Source: Marinirhabdus sp963793275 | Lineage (GTDB): Bacteria > Bacteroidota > Bacteroidia > Flavobacteriales > Flavobacteriaceae | Reading direction: 5' to 3' | NCBI GenBank assembly: GCA_963793275.1 | Contig: CAWBZL010000001.1 | Coordinates: 62,001 to 126,000 of the forward strand | Length of the DNA: 64,000 nucleotides | Shown: positions 9,357-18,015 of the stretch, in pieces | How positions within the stretch are numbered: position 1 is the first letter of the stretch | Layout: every line of letters starts with the position of its first letter | Made by a program: the position numbers and the translations under genes | Notes under the pieces: model-generated | What the model saw: the letters and a program-made list of their open reading frames with translations, nothing else | The model's database searches: none | Told to the model about the DNA's origin: nothing

Positions 9357-10774
9357 AATTGAAAATAGATAAAAGGTTGTAAATCTCCTGCAAAGTAGAA
9401 AACACAAAATACAACAACGTAATAAATTACATATCGTACGGGCTTTGATACTATGTGTGAAATGTCCAGAATATGCTTTTTATGCCGCTGTAACCACTCC
9501 AAAACCATATATCCAAACAGCAATGCAATAGCGCTTAAAGGAATATACGGACGGCTAAATAAGCTTTCAGAAAAAATAATTTTTAAATAGCCAAAGGCAG
9601 CTGTACTTGTTTCGGCTCTAAAAAACACCCAAGCCAGGGATACCAGTGTAAACGTAAAGCCCATACGAAGAAGTTGCCCAACGGTTGGCCATTTTTTATC
9701 TTTGGAAAAAGCCACTTCTTTTTTAAAAAACAGGATTACGGGTATTACAAAAATAGCGTGAACGAGACCCCAAAGCACAAAGGTCCAGTTAGCACCGTGC
9801 CACAAACCGCTTACCAGAAAAACCACAAATACATTAAAAACGAGTCTTGGGGTTCCTTTTTTGCTTCCACCCAAAGGAATATAAACGTAATCCCGAAACC
9901 AGGTAGATAATGAAATATGCCACCTGCGCCAAAAATCTGAAAAATTTTGAGCCAGGTACGGGTATTTAAAATTTCGCATTAGATCGAAGCCCATCAGTTT
10001 TGATGTACCAATGGCTATGTTGCTATAACCGGCAAAATCCCCATAAATTTGAAAGGCAAACAACACGGCTCCCATAAACAAGGTGCTGCCGGACTGGGTT
10101 GCATAATTCTCAAAAATACTGTTTACCAACAAGGCACAATTATCTGCAATGACCATTTTCTGAAACAAGCCGGCCAGAATTAGTCGTAATCCATCGACAC
10201 TTTTTTCGTAGTTGAAGGTGCGCTCCTTTTCAAACTGAGGCACTAAGTTTGACGCCCGCTCAATAGGTCCGGCCACTAATTGCGGGAAGAAGGATACAAA
10301 AGCAAAAAAGGCGACTATATGTTTGGTGGGAGTAATTCGGTTTCGGTAAATATCCAGCGTATAACTTAAGGTCTGAAAAGTATAAAAGCTTATTCCCACA
10401 GGAAGTAAAATAGTCCAGGTCGTTGTTTTTAATTCGGTTCCAAAAAGCGCAAATGCATCTACAAAACTTGCTACAAAAAAATTGAAATATTTAAATACCG
10501 CCAGCAAACCCAGGTTAAAAACCAGGCTCACCGTTAGTAATAGTTTTCTTTTTGCTTTTCCCGTAGCATCGGCCAGCAGGCGTCCAACCGTGTAATCTAC
10601 CAGCGAGCTCATAAAAATAAGCGACAAAAAGCGCCAATCCCAGAAAGCGTAAAAAATATAACTCACTACCACTAAAAATAGGTTTTGAAGTGAAAGTGTT
10701 TTTCTAAACAGCGTCCAATATAGCGCTAGAACTACAGGGAAAAATACGGCAAAATCGACGGTATTGAACAGCAT
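9353..10774 (-). CDS. MBOAT family O-acyltransferase (AlgI-like)
   Basis: A polytopic protein of 473 residues with the MBOAT core: WRRWHISLSTWFRDYVYIPLGG, then the active-site histidine in VSGLWHGANWTFVLWG. Family members such as AlgI move acetyl groups across the inner membrane to exported polysaccharides. The ATG chosen gives MLFNTVDFAVFFPVV, the usual AlgI-type N-terminus; a GTG 12 bases upstream is weaker. The following gene encodes an SGNH-like partner overlapping by four bases. Position at the edge of the glycosyltransferase locus suggests that it acetylates that locus's product. Confidence 0.85.
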   Translation of the reverse strand: MLFNTVDFAVFFPVVLALYWTLFRKTLSLQNLFLVVVSYIFYAFWDWRFLSLIFMSSLVDYTVGRLLADATGKAKRKLLLTVSLVFNLGLLAVFKYFNFFVASFVDAFALFGTELKTTTWTILLPVGISFYTFQTLSYTLDIYRNRITPTKHIVAFFAFVSFFPQLVAGPIERASNLVPQFEKERTFNYEKSVDGLRLILAGLFQKMVIADNCALLVNSIFENYATQSGSTLFMGAVLFAFQIYGDFAGYSNIAIGTSKLMGFDLMRNFKYPYLAQNFSDFWRRWHISLSTWFRDYVYIPLGGSKKGTPRLVFNVFVVFLVSGLWHGANWTFVLWGLVHAIFVIPVILFFKKEVAFSKDKKWPTVGQLLRMGFTFTLVSLAWVFFRAETSTAAFGYLKIIFSESLFSRPYIPLSAIALLFGYMVLEWLQRHKKHILDISHIVSKPVRYVIYYVVVFCVFYFAGDLQPFIYFQF

Positions 10775-10907
10775 TGTATGGCACACAGTTTAAAAACATT
10801 CGCAATCTACAAACAATCAATTCAATTTTAAACTCGTGCACTATAAAATTGACGGTGGTTATGTTACGAAATATGAGGACAACACTAGCTTGCAACACTT
10901 CTTTTCC

Positions 10908-10915
10908 TATTTTTG
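10908..10915 (+). promoter_or_regulatory. -7 promoter box deciding the glycosyltransferase start
   Basis: TATTTTTG matches TAnnTTTG exactly and lies five bases before the ATG at 10921. Transcription would begin about at that ATG, which argues for a very short leader and against the longer upstream reading frame. Confidence 0.4.
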
Positions 10916-10920
10916 CTGTT

Positions 10921-11820
10921 ATGGATAAAGGCTTGTCTATTTTAATCCCGAAGTATAATTATACCGTTTCTCCGCTTGTAAAAATGCTTTTAACTGAAGC
11001 AGAACAACTAGCGTACAAAACCGAAATTATAATCATTGATGATGCGTCGCCTTTGGAGTTCACCGAAACTGAAAATTTAGCAACACTGCCCTCTGTAACC
11101 TACATAAAACTTACTGAGAATGGCGGAAGGACAGCCACCAGGCAATTACTGGCTGAAAAAGCACACTATTCAAAATTGCTCTATTTAGATGCCGATGTAC
11201 TGCCTGTTCATACCAATTTTATAGCAAGGTACCTAAAACACATAGCTACCAAAGGAATTGTTTTTGGCGGGATCACGTACCGGGAAGAAACCCCAGAAAG
11301 CGACCAAATGTTGCGTTGGACCTACGGACACGCTCGTGAAAAGCTTTCGGTTACAGAACGTAATAATGCTTTGTACAGCACTCTCACAACCGGCTGTTTT
11401 TTTATTGAAAAGGAGGTGTTTCTACGTATACATACCCCGATTAAAGTAAATACCTACGGCGAAGATCTACTCTTTAAACAGAAACTTGAAGAACAAAAAA
11501 TACCCGTGTTGCATATAGATAATCCGGTATATCATTTAGGGCTGGAAAGTAACAAACAGTTCTTAAAAAAATCTCTTGAAGCTATCGCTACGACAGTTCG
11601 ATTAGAAGAAACTGGTGAATTACCTGCAAACTCCCGAAACATTCAGAAAATATACCTGAAACTTAAAAAATGGCAGGCATTGTCGGTTTTTCAATTATAT
11701 TTTTCCACCATTGCTTCAAAAGTTAACCGTAACTTGCTATCCGAAAACCCCAATATGAGGTGGTTCGATTTGTATAGATTACATTATTACATACAACTTA
11801 AACAAAAAAAAAGTGCCTAA
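10921..11820 (+). CDS. family 2 glycosyltransferase
   Basis: A 299-residue GT-A enzyme. The N-terminal LSILIPKYNY and EIIIIDDASP strands bind the nucleotide sugar, and LLYLDADVLP carries the DxD-type metal site. GGITYREE and TYGEDLLFK lie in the acceptor half. The open frame extends 49 codons upstream, but that part lacks GT features and overlaps the divergent MBOAT gene, so the ATG giving MDKGLSILIPKYN is preferred. The stop overlaps the start of the next glycosyltransferase by eight bases, implying one transcript. Donor and acceptor sugars cannot be read from the sequence. Confidence 0.82.
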   Translation: MDKGLSILIPKYNYTVSPLVKMLLTEAEQLAYKTEIIIIDDASPLEFTETENLATLPSVTYIKLTENGGRTATRQLLAEKAHYSKLLYLDADVLPVHTNFIARYLKHIATKGIVFGGITYREETPESDQMLRWTYGHAREKLSVTERNNALYSTLTTGCFFIEKEVFLRIHTPIKVNTYGEDLLFKQKLEEQKIPVLHIDNPVYHLGLESNKQFLKKSLEAIATTVRLEETGELPANSRNIQKIYLKLKKWQALSVFQLYFSTIASKVNRNLLSENPNMRWFDLYRLHYYIQLKQKKSA

Positions 11821-12760
11821 ATTTTCAGTAGTCATACCACTATACAACAAAGAAAAAGACATTCTAAAAACATTAAATAGCCTTTTTCTACAAACCTTCA
11901 CAGATTTTGAAGTGGTGATTGTAAACGATGGATCTACAGATGCCAGTGGAGACCTGGTACAAACAGTTAAGGACAAACGCATAACATATTTCAGCAAAGA
12001 AAATGAAGGCGTTTCAAAAACCAGAAATATTGGTGTTTCAAAAGCAACGGCCAAACACATTGTTTTTTTAGATGCCGACGATTATTGGTATCCCAATCAT
12101 TTAGAAAATTTAAGCAAGCTCGTTGAAAAATTTCCGGAAACCCCCTGGTACGCAACAGCCTACGAAAAAAGACATCACAAAAAATTTATAAGTCCAATGA
12201 TTTCCCCTATTCTTGAAAAAGGAGATAACTGGATGGGATTAGTGCCACATTATTTTGAAAACAGCTTAGTAGATACGTTGGCCTGGACGAGCGCGGTATG
12301 TTTTAAAAAAGAGTTTTTTGAAGAATTAGAAGGGTTTGACACCGCAATTACACACGGTGCCGGAGAAGACACAGATCTTTGGTTGCGTGCAGCACTAGCT
12401 GCTCCCCTGGCCTTTAGCAATACCATTACTGCACGACACAATCTTGATGGTAGCAACAGGATTTCGCATACCCCAACGCTTATTAGAAATTTTATGGATG
12501 TAGATACGTATGAAACCTACGCAACTAAGCATCCGGGATTAAAAGCTTATCTGGACTTAAATCGTTTTTCTTTTGCTATGCAGCATAAAATGGCCGGAGA
12601 CACAGCCACATTTAAGAGGTTTGCAAACCAGATTTCACCAGAAAATCTAACTGCAAAACAACGTTATATGTTAAAACAGCCTAAGCAAATGCTCCGGTTA
12701 CTTTTAAAAGGAAAGGCGCTTGCAGAAAAAATGGGCGTGCGGTTAACTTCTTTCAATTGA
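11813..12760 (+). CDS. family 2 glycosyltransferase
   Basis: A 315-residue GT2 with canonical motifs: FSVVIPLYNKEKDI, VVIVNDGSTDAS and VFLDADDYWYPNH (DxD). The acceptor region has the ED-type pair in GAGEDTDLWLR, likely including the catalytic base. The start is GTG, eight bases inside the previous gene; no ATG fits the conserved N-terminal strand. Its 3' end overlaps the convergent ketoisomerase gene by 18 bases, so the two transcripts must be antisense to each other at their ends. Confidence 0.85.
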   Translation: MPKFSVVIPLYNKEKDILKTLNSLFLQTFTDFEVVIVNDGSTDASGDLVQTVKDKRITYFSKENEGVSKTRNIGVSKATAKHIVFLDADDYWYPNHLENLSKLVEKFPETPWYATAYEKRHHKKFISPMISPILEKGDNWMGLVPHYFENSLVDTLAWTSAVCFKKEFFEELEGFDTAITHGAGEDTDLWLRAALAAPLAFSNTITARHNLDGSNRISHTPTLIRNFMDVDTYETYATKHPGLKAYLDLNRFSFAMQHKMAGDTATFKRFANQISPENLTAKQRYMLKQPKQMLRLLLKGKALAEKMGVRLTSFN

Positions 12761-13162
12761 TTTAAATTGGGCGTATTCCCGGATATAATCTTCCTCGTCA
12801 TATTCCTCACTTACTAAAGAAAGACACACAGCTCCTGCGCTAAAATTCTCTAATTCGCGCCATACACCACTCGGGATAAGCAAGCCTTTGTTGGGTCTGT
12901 TGAGAAGAAATGTTTTTCGTTCTTTACCATTGTCCAACACTACCGAAAAGCTCCCGGCAACAGCTATTAAAAATTGCTGTAACTCTTTATGCGCGTGTCC
13001 ACCACGGGTAGAATCGCTAGGCACATCGTACAAATAATACACCCGTTTAATCTTGTAGGGCAGCAATTCTTTTTCTATTACAGAAAGATTGCCACGACCA
13101 TCCGGAGCGGTAATTTTTGGAATATCCAAGATTTTTATGGTATTTAAATCAATGTATTGCAT
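12743..13162 (-). CDS. dTDP-4-oxo-6-deoxyhexose 3,4-ketoisomerase (FdtA/QdtA-like cupin)
   Basis: A 139-residue single cupin of the FdtA/QdtA/WxcM C-terminal family. Landmarks are RGGHAHKELQQFLIAVAGS with the paired histidines that act in the 3,4-keto shift, VVLDNG, LLIPSGVWRELENF and SEEYDEEDYIR. These enzymes convert dTDP-4-keto-6-deoxyglucose to the 3-keto sugar, later aminated to Fuc3N or Qui3N. Whether the product is the galacto or gluco isomer cannot be decided by eye. The matching aminotransferase and acyltransferase are 4-6 kb away on the same strand; no rmlA/rmlB is in the window. Confidence 0.82.
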   Translation of the reverse strand: MQYIDLNTIKILDIPKITAPDGRGNLSVIEKELLPYKIKRVYYLYDVPSDSTRGGHAHKELQQFLIAVAGSFSVVLDNGKERKTFLLNRPNKGLLIPSGVWRELENFSAGAVCLSLVSEEYDEEDYIREYAQFKSIERS

Positions 13163-14252
13163 TGTCTAGTAATTGGTTCCATTTTTTTGCAATCTCTTTG
13201 GTAGAAAACTGCGCTACCGAGGCTTTTGCGTTTGCTTTGCATTTCTCTCTTAAGATACCATCTGTGCTCATGCGTTGCATCGCTTCGGCAAATAAAGATA
13301 CATCCCTTTTGGCAACGAGCAAACCGTTTTGTTCGTGTTTTACAATTTCAGAAGGTCCCGAAACAATGTCCAACGATACTACGGGAACACCCAAAGAAAG
13401 CGATTCTACCAACACCATTGGGAATCCTTCAAACCTACTTGTGAGCGTTACAAAAGCTGCATTTGAAATTATGTGAAATGGAGACTGACCTGGTAAAAAT
13501 ACAATTTGAGATGCGCCAGGCAAGCTTTTTGTAAACTCCTGAAGTGCTTTTTTATCGTCCCCATCCCCTAAGATCACCAGTTGTATGCCTTGTTTCCATA
13601 AATTGGAAGCTGTGTAGGCATTCAGTAAAAATGTGAAATCTTTTACAGGTTCGTCTATTCTTCCGTAGGATAAAATGTATTTTCCTGAAATCAGATTCTC
13701 CGGTAATGCATCTTTAGATTCTCCCCAGTCTGGATTAAAAGCGTTGTGAATTGTTGTTGCATTATGCACCCCAAAAGAGGGTAATATAGTTTCTGAAATA
13801 TAATTTGAAACACCTACAGTAGCCGCATTACGATTATAGATTTTTGCGAACTCCCTTGGCTTTTGAGTTAGGTACAAAGCAGGGTTTGAACTATGTACTA
13901 CGAATATTTTTTTAAAGCCTTTGTAGATCATTTTATCATAAAAAAGCTCGCGATAGTAGTCATTTTTAGTACGATGATCTATAAGTACGTCAAATTGATG
14001 TCTTTTAAGGTATCTTCTTAGTTTTAGCAATCTTTTAAATCTTCCGCTAAAACGTTCGTTTGGTTTTTTAAATTTGCCCAGATTGAATAAGGTGCCGCTG
14101 TAAGGAAATTGTACCGCATTGGTTAAAATAGCAATATGCACTTCATGACCTTGTGCCACTAACATTTCAGAAAGCATAGCGCAAGACCTTTCAGCCCCGC
14201 CTTTTGCCAGGCAAATGCTAACTATACAAATTTTTTTATGCGTATTTTGCAA
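13149..14252 (-). CDS. family 4 glycosyltransferase (GT-B)
   Basis: A 367-residue GT4. The N-terminal loop CLAKGGAERSCAMLS is the usual glycine-rich acceptor-domain motif. YGRIDEPVKDF and LVILGDGDDKKAL open the donor domain, and EGFPMVLVE is the E-x7-E motif binding the nucleotide sugar. The start ATG lies 35 bases from the divergent neighbour. Its stop overlaps the ketoisomerase start by 14 bases, so the two are translationally linked. Confidence 0.85.
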   Translation of the reverse strand: MQNTHKKICIVSICLAKGGAERSCAMLSEMLVAQGHEVHIAILTNAVQFPYSGTLFNLGKFKKPNERFSGRFKRLLKLRRYLKRHQFDVLIDHRTKNDYYRELFYDKMIYKGFKKIFVVHSSNPALYLTQKPREFAKIYNRNAATVGVSNYISETILPSFGVHNATTIHNAFNPDWGESKDALPENLISGKYILSYGRIDEPVKDFTFLLNAYTASNLWKQGIQLVILGDGDDKKALQEFTKSLPGASQIVFLPGQSPFHIISNAAFVTLTSRFEGFPMVLVESLSLGVPVVSLDIVSGPSEIVKHEQNGLLVAKRDVSLFAEAMQRMSTDGILREKCKANAKASVAQFSTKEIAKKWNQLLDNAIH

Positions 14253-14287
14253 GCGTAAAACCGTTATAATTTAAGCACCCAAGTTAC

Positions 14288-15433
14288 ATGAAAATACTGT
14301 TGGTAGGCGAATATAATTCTATTCATTACACGCTTAAGGAGGGATTGGAGCAATTAGGACACCAGGTTACAGTGGTTGGATTGGGGGATGGTTTTAAAAA
14401 AAGAAGTGTAGATGTAAATTTCATAAAACCTTATGAAACGGGCATTAAAAACTTTATAAAGCGGGTAATTTATAAACTTTTTAAAGTTGATTTAAATTCT
14501 AATGCTGTAAAAAGTCAGTTTAATTCCCATAAACACATTTTTAAAGATAATGAAATTGTTCAATTGGTGAACGAAATATCCTTTGGTACGCTGCCAGAGG
14601 TTGAAAAAGAAATGCTTCAATATATTTTTGCCAATAATGACAAGGTATTTTTACTTTCCTGTGGAACGGATCACCTGAGTGTAAAATATGCGCTGGAAGA
14701 AAAATTTGCATACAGTATTGCAACTCCATACCTGGAAAATAGAGGCACTAAAGCCCAATTCCAGCACGTTACCCAATATGTAACACCACCATTTGAAGCA
14801 TTACATCACTTTATTATTAAAAATGTAGATGGCATTATAGCTTCAGATTTCGATTATGACATTCCGTTGCAGGGACATCCTAAATATCTGGGAATGGTTC
14901 CCAACCCTGTAAATTTGGACAAACTAACCTATACACCTCTAAAAATTGAAGAAAAGGTGGTTATTTTTCACGGTATTAATGTGAACAATTACTACAAAAA
15001 AGGAAACGATATTTTTGAAGCTGCCCTGGATCTAGTTACAAAAACACATTCAGAAAAAATTGAAATCATTACCGTGCGCAGCGTACCCTATGCCGAATAT
15101 ATTAAAGCGTTTGATAGTTGTCACCTATTATTAGACCAGGTGTTTGCTTACGATCAAGGCTATAATGCGTTGGAAGCTATGGCGAAAGGCAAGGTAGTTT
15201 TTACGGGTGCAGAAAAAGAATTTTTAGACTATTATAACCTCACCGAAGACGAAGTTGCCATAAATGCACTTCCGGATGCTCAAAAAATAGCCGAAAAGCT
15301 AATCTGGCTTATCGAAAACCCTTCTAAAATCATAGAGATCTCCAAAAATGCTCGCAATTTTGTAGCGCAGGAACATCATCACGTTCTGGGAGCAAAAAGA
15401 TATCTTGCAAAATGGGGTGTTCCAGTACTATAG
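14288..15433 (+). CDS. glycosyltransferase, GT-B type
   Basis: A 381-residue protein beginning MKILLVGEYNSIHYTLKEGLEQLGH, a GT-B N-terminal strand and helix. A second domain starts near VVIFHGINVNNYYKKGNDIF and contains DQVFAYDQGYNALEAMAKGKVVFTG, which replaces the standard E-x7-E region. It is a divergent member: the usual GT4 motif is not perfect, so donor class is open. It is flanked by genes on the opposite strand and appears to be a one-gene unit. The 90 bases after it hold no clear terminator. Confidence 0.68.
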   Translation: MKILLVGEYNSIHYTLKEGLEQLGHQVTVVGLGDGFKKRSVDVNFIKPYETGIKNFIKRVIYKLFKVDLNSNAVKSQFNSHKHIFKDNEIVQLVNEISFGTLPEVEKEMLQYIFANNDKVFLLSCGTDHLSVKYALEEKFAYSIATPYLENRGTKAQFQHVTQYVTPPFEALHHFIIKNVDGIIASDFDYDIPLQGHPKYLGMVPNPVNLDKLTYTPLKIEEKVVIFHGINVNNYYKKGNDIFEAALDLVTKTHSEKIEIITVRSVPYAEYIKAFDSCHLLLDQVFAYDQGYNALEAMAKGKVVFTGAEKEFLDYYNLTEDEVAINALPDAQKIAEKLIWLIENPSKIIEISKNARNFVAQEHHHVLGAKRYLAKWGVPVL

Positions 15434-15526
15434 TCTGACAATAGATAGATTTCTAAAAAAACGGCCGCACCTTCAACTTAAATAGAGAGCTATATATTCT
15501 TAATATCACTATTTCCAAAGCTTGTA

Positions 15527-16828
15527 TTATGCTTCAGCGACAACCTCTTTCTTATCTTGTTTATTAAAATAGCGCCACACCAGAAAAAGTACAACGAGAA
15601 AATAAATAATATAACGTACTAAATGCGCCAGCACAACGCCCTCTACCCCGTAGTTTATTACAAAAAGATGAGAAAAACCGAAAAACAAGGCAAGCGATAA
15701 AATTTCAGTAAAAATGAAGTTACGCACCATTTTCTTCGCCAAAAACTGATGTGCCAAAACAAGCGCCATTAAACGAATAAAATCTCCAATAAGTTGCCAT
15801 TTAAAGAGCGGTGCCATTTCATCAAAATCTATAAACACATACTTTATAAACTGAAAGCGTAAAAAATAAATAACCAGCATACCCACGGCAAACAGCGGTA
15901 ACAGGGTTTTATAAATGTTGAGCACTTCGCCTACAAAATCATTTTTTTTATTAATTCCGGCAAACTTAGGAATTACGTACAACGTAAATATTGCACCCGA
16001 AAAAACCATATAATTTTGTGACAAAGTGGTTATGGCGGTCCAGATACCGGCATCGTCCTCCCCCATTTTATCTACCAGCATATTTCGAAGGTCTAACTCC
16101 ACAAAATTTACCAAAACTGTCGCTGTAAGGGACATAAGCGTAAAAGACAATAATCGCTTTCCGTAAGGAATCTTAAATGAAATCGCGGCAAAAGAGACGT
16201 ATTCCCGTAATACTTTCACAAAAACAAATAGTAATACCAATACCTGGATCACAGGTATAATTGCAATGGCCAGCAGCGCTCCATCAATATTATAATTGTA
16301 CAAAAGCACGAGTGTAAGGACAGCTCCCAGAATATATGCGAGCAGCTCAATTTTTGCAAACTGTTTGTAGGCAGATAGCCCATTCACGATACCATTAAAA
16401 ACACGCTGTATGGAAATAAACGGCACTACTACTGCCACTACTTTAATAATGTAGGCAAAGTCCGTTGTGTAGAAAAAGTAGTTGCTTAAAAAGTCTGCTG
16501 TCAAAAACAACACAGCAAAACAAAGAATACTCCCAATCACGGTAAATACAAATGTGGTAGAAAATAATTTCTGAAGTTCCGGCTTGTTTTCTTTATGTTC
16601 AGAAACGTATTTAAGCACTCCGTTAAAGACACCTAAAGATGTAATGGACATTAAAATGTTCATTAAATTACGGAGCGAGCCTACCTTTGCATACCCTTCT
16701 TTCCCTACCAAATCTGTTAATTCACGTTGCAGGAAAAAACCAACAAACAAACGCACCACAATAACCACCGCATTCAGCGAAGTCATTTTTAAAAGCAAAT
16801 TGGCACGTATAAATTGTGGAATTTTCAT
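15527..16828 (-). CDS. Wzx-type lipid-linked oligosaccharide flippase
   Basis: A 433-residue polytopic protein with about twelve hydrophobic helices, fitting the polysaccharide-biosynthesis branch of the MATE/MOP superfamily. Supporting features are the N-terminal NAVVIVVRLFVGFFLQRELTDLVG and the FNGIVNGLSAYKQFAKIELLAYI segment between the two halves. It would move the undecaprenyl-linked repeat unit to the periplasm. It lies downstream of the aminotransferase and acyltransferase in the same direction with an 86-base gap. No polymerase (Wzy) is certain in the window, although the polytopic gene near 19-20 kb could be considered. Confidence 0.8.
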   Translation of the reverse strand: MKIPQFIRANLLLKMTSLNAVVIVVRLFVGFFLQRELTDLVGKEGYAKVGSLRNLMNILMSITSLGVFNGVLKYVSEHKENKPELQKLFSTTFVFTVIGSILCFAVLFLTADFLSNYFFYTTDFAYIIKVVAVVVPFISIQRVFNGIVNGLSAYKQFAKIELLAYILGAVLTLVLLYNYNIDGALLAIAIIPVIQVLVLLFVFVKVLREYVSFAAISFKIPYGKRLLSFTLMSLTATVLVNFVELDLRNMLVDKMGEDDAGIWTAITTLSQNYMVFSGAIFTLYVIPKFAGINKKNDFVGEVLNIYKTLLPLFAVGMLVIYFLRFQFIKYVFIDFDEMAPLFKWQLIGDFIRLMALVLAHQFLAKKMVRNFIFTEILSLALFFGFSHLFVINYGVEGVVLAHLVRYIIYFLVVLFLVWRYFNKQDKKEVVAEA

Positions 16829-16843
16829 GTTAGTTGATAGCGG

Positions 16844-16864
16844 GTAGTTGGTAGTTGGTAGTCA
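16844..16864. repeat. short heptamer repeat
   Basis: Two exact units of GTAGTTG followed by GTAGTCA form a 21-base heptad run in the gap before the flippase gene. A longer heptad array lies near 40.3 kb. No function is visible. Confidence 0.5.
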
Positions 16865-16914
16865 TTATTTTTTATTGCTCTTGGCCCTTTGCTCTATTTT
16901 CTATTTTCTGAAAC

Positions 16915-18015
16915 TTAATAATCATTCAACACCTTAATTACACAATTAACCTGGTCTTTGTCCATCACAGGACTCATGGGTAGACTAATTACTTGTTGAT
17001 GAATTTTTTCGGTTACAGGAAACGAGGCTTCCTTAAATTCCGGCAGTGCCTCCTGTTGGTGCGGCGGAATAGGATAATGAATTAAATACCCTACTTCATT
17101 TTTATCTAAATAAGCGATAAAGTCTTTTCTGTTTTCTACTCGCACTACAAATAAATGGAACACATGGTTTTGAGACCCATTGTAGCCCGGCAAGCTAATT
17201 TTTTTATTCTTAATTTCTGAAAGATATCGCTTCGCAATCTGTCTACGTTTCTCATTATCCGCATCCAGAGCAGTTAATTTTATATCTAAAAATGCCGCCT
17301 GAATCTCGTCCAGCCTGGAATTTATACCCAAAAATTGATTTGCATATTTACTTTTTGTGCCATAATTGCGTAATTTTTTAATAGTTATGGCCAGTTCTGT
17401 ATTGTTGGTTGTTACAGCTCCTCCATCTCCTAACGCTCCTAAATTTTTTGACGGATAAAAACTAAATCCCGCGGCATCCCCCAGATTCCCGGCACGTTTT
17501 TTTGCTTCATTTTTGGCTCCGTGTGCCTGAGCAGCGTCTTCAATAACTAATAAATTATGCTGTTTTGCTATTTGAGTGACCTTTTGCATTGGAGCAAGTT
17601 GCCCGTATAAATGCACGGGCATAATAGCTTTTGTTTTTGCTGAAATTTTAGTGGGTAGATCGGTGATATTAAAATTGAAAGTTTCAGCATCTGCTTCTAC
17701 TAAAACTGGTGTTAGCCCCGCCTGTTTAATAGCGATTATGGTCGCTATGAATGTATTTGCCGCTACCAGCACTTCATCACCATCCCTAAGTCTGCCCAGA
17801 ACTTTGTAGGCTTCCAGAATAAGTCGTAATGCATCCAGCCCATTCCCTACACCAATACAATGTGTTGTACCACAATAGGTAGCAAAATTAGTTTCAAAGG
17901 TTTCAACATTCTTACCCAGAATATAGTAGCCAACATCCAAAAACTGTTGAAACTGCCCCTTAAAAGCATTCTCAAACCGATGGTTGATGGCGTGTAAATC
18001 TAAAAATGGAATCAT
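16915..18015 (-). CDS. DegT/DnrJ/EryC1 sugar aminotransferase (FdtB/QdtB-like)
   Basis: A 366-residue PLP enzyme of the sugar aminotransferase family. The internal-aldimine lysine is Lys190 in GFSFYPSKNLGALGDGGAV; the PLP-phosphate region is GVGNGLDALRL and the ring-stacking segment VIEDAAQAHGA carries the Asp. Close family members aminate dTDP-3-keto-6-deoxyhexoses at C3, using glutamate, which fits the ketoisomerase gene nearby. It starts four bases inside the end of the upstream acyltransferase gene (ATGA overlap), so the two are co-translated. Confidence 0.85.
   Translation of the reverse strand: MIPFLDLHAINHRFENAFKGQFQQFLDVGYYILGKNVETFETNFATYCGTTHCIGVGNGLDALRLILEAYKVLGRLRDGDEVLVAANTFIATIIAIKQAGLTPVLVEADAETFNFNITDLPTKISAKTKAIMPVHLYGQLAPMQKVTQIAKQHNLLVIEDAAQAHGAKNEAKKRAGNLGDAAGFSFYPSKNLGALGDGGAVTTNNTELAITIKKLRNYGTKSKYANQFLGINSRLDEIQAAFLDIKLTALDADNEKRRQIAKRYLSEIKNKKISLPGYNGSQNHVFHLFVVRVENRKDFIAYLDKNEVGYLIHYPIPPHQQEALPEFKEASFPVTEKIHQQVISLPMSPVMDKDQVNCVIKVLNDY

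Noticed and set aside
10774..10920. Upstream extension of the first GT2 gene by 49 codons.
   Set aside because: The extra part lacks GT features, overlaps the MBOAT gene start region, and an exact -7 box lies directly before the downstream ATG.
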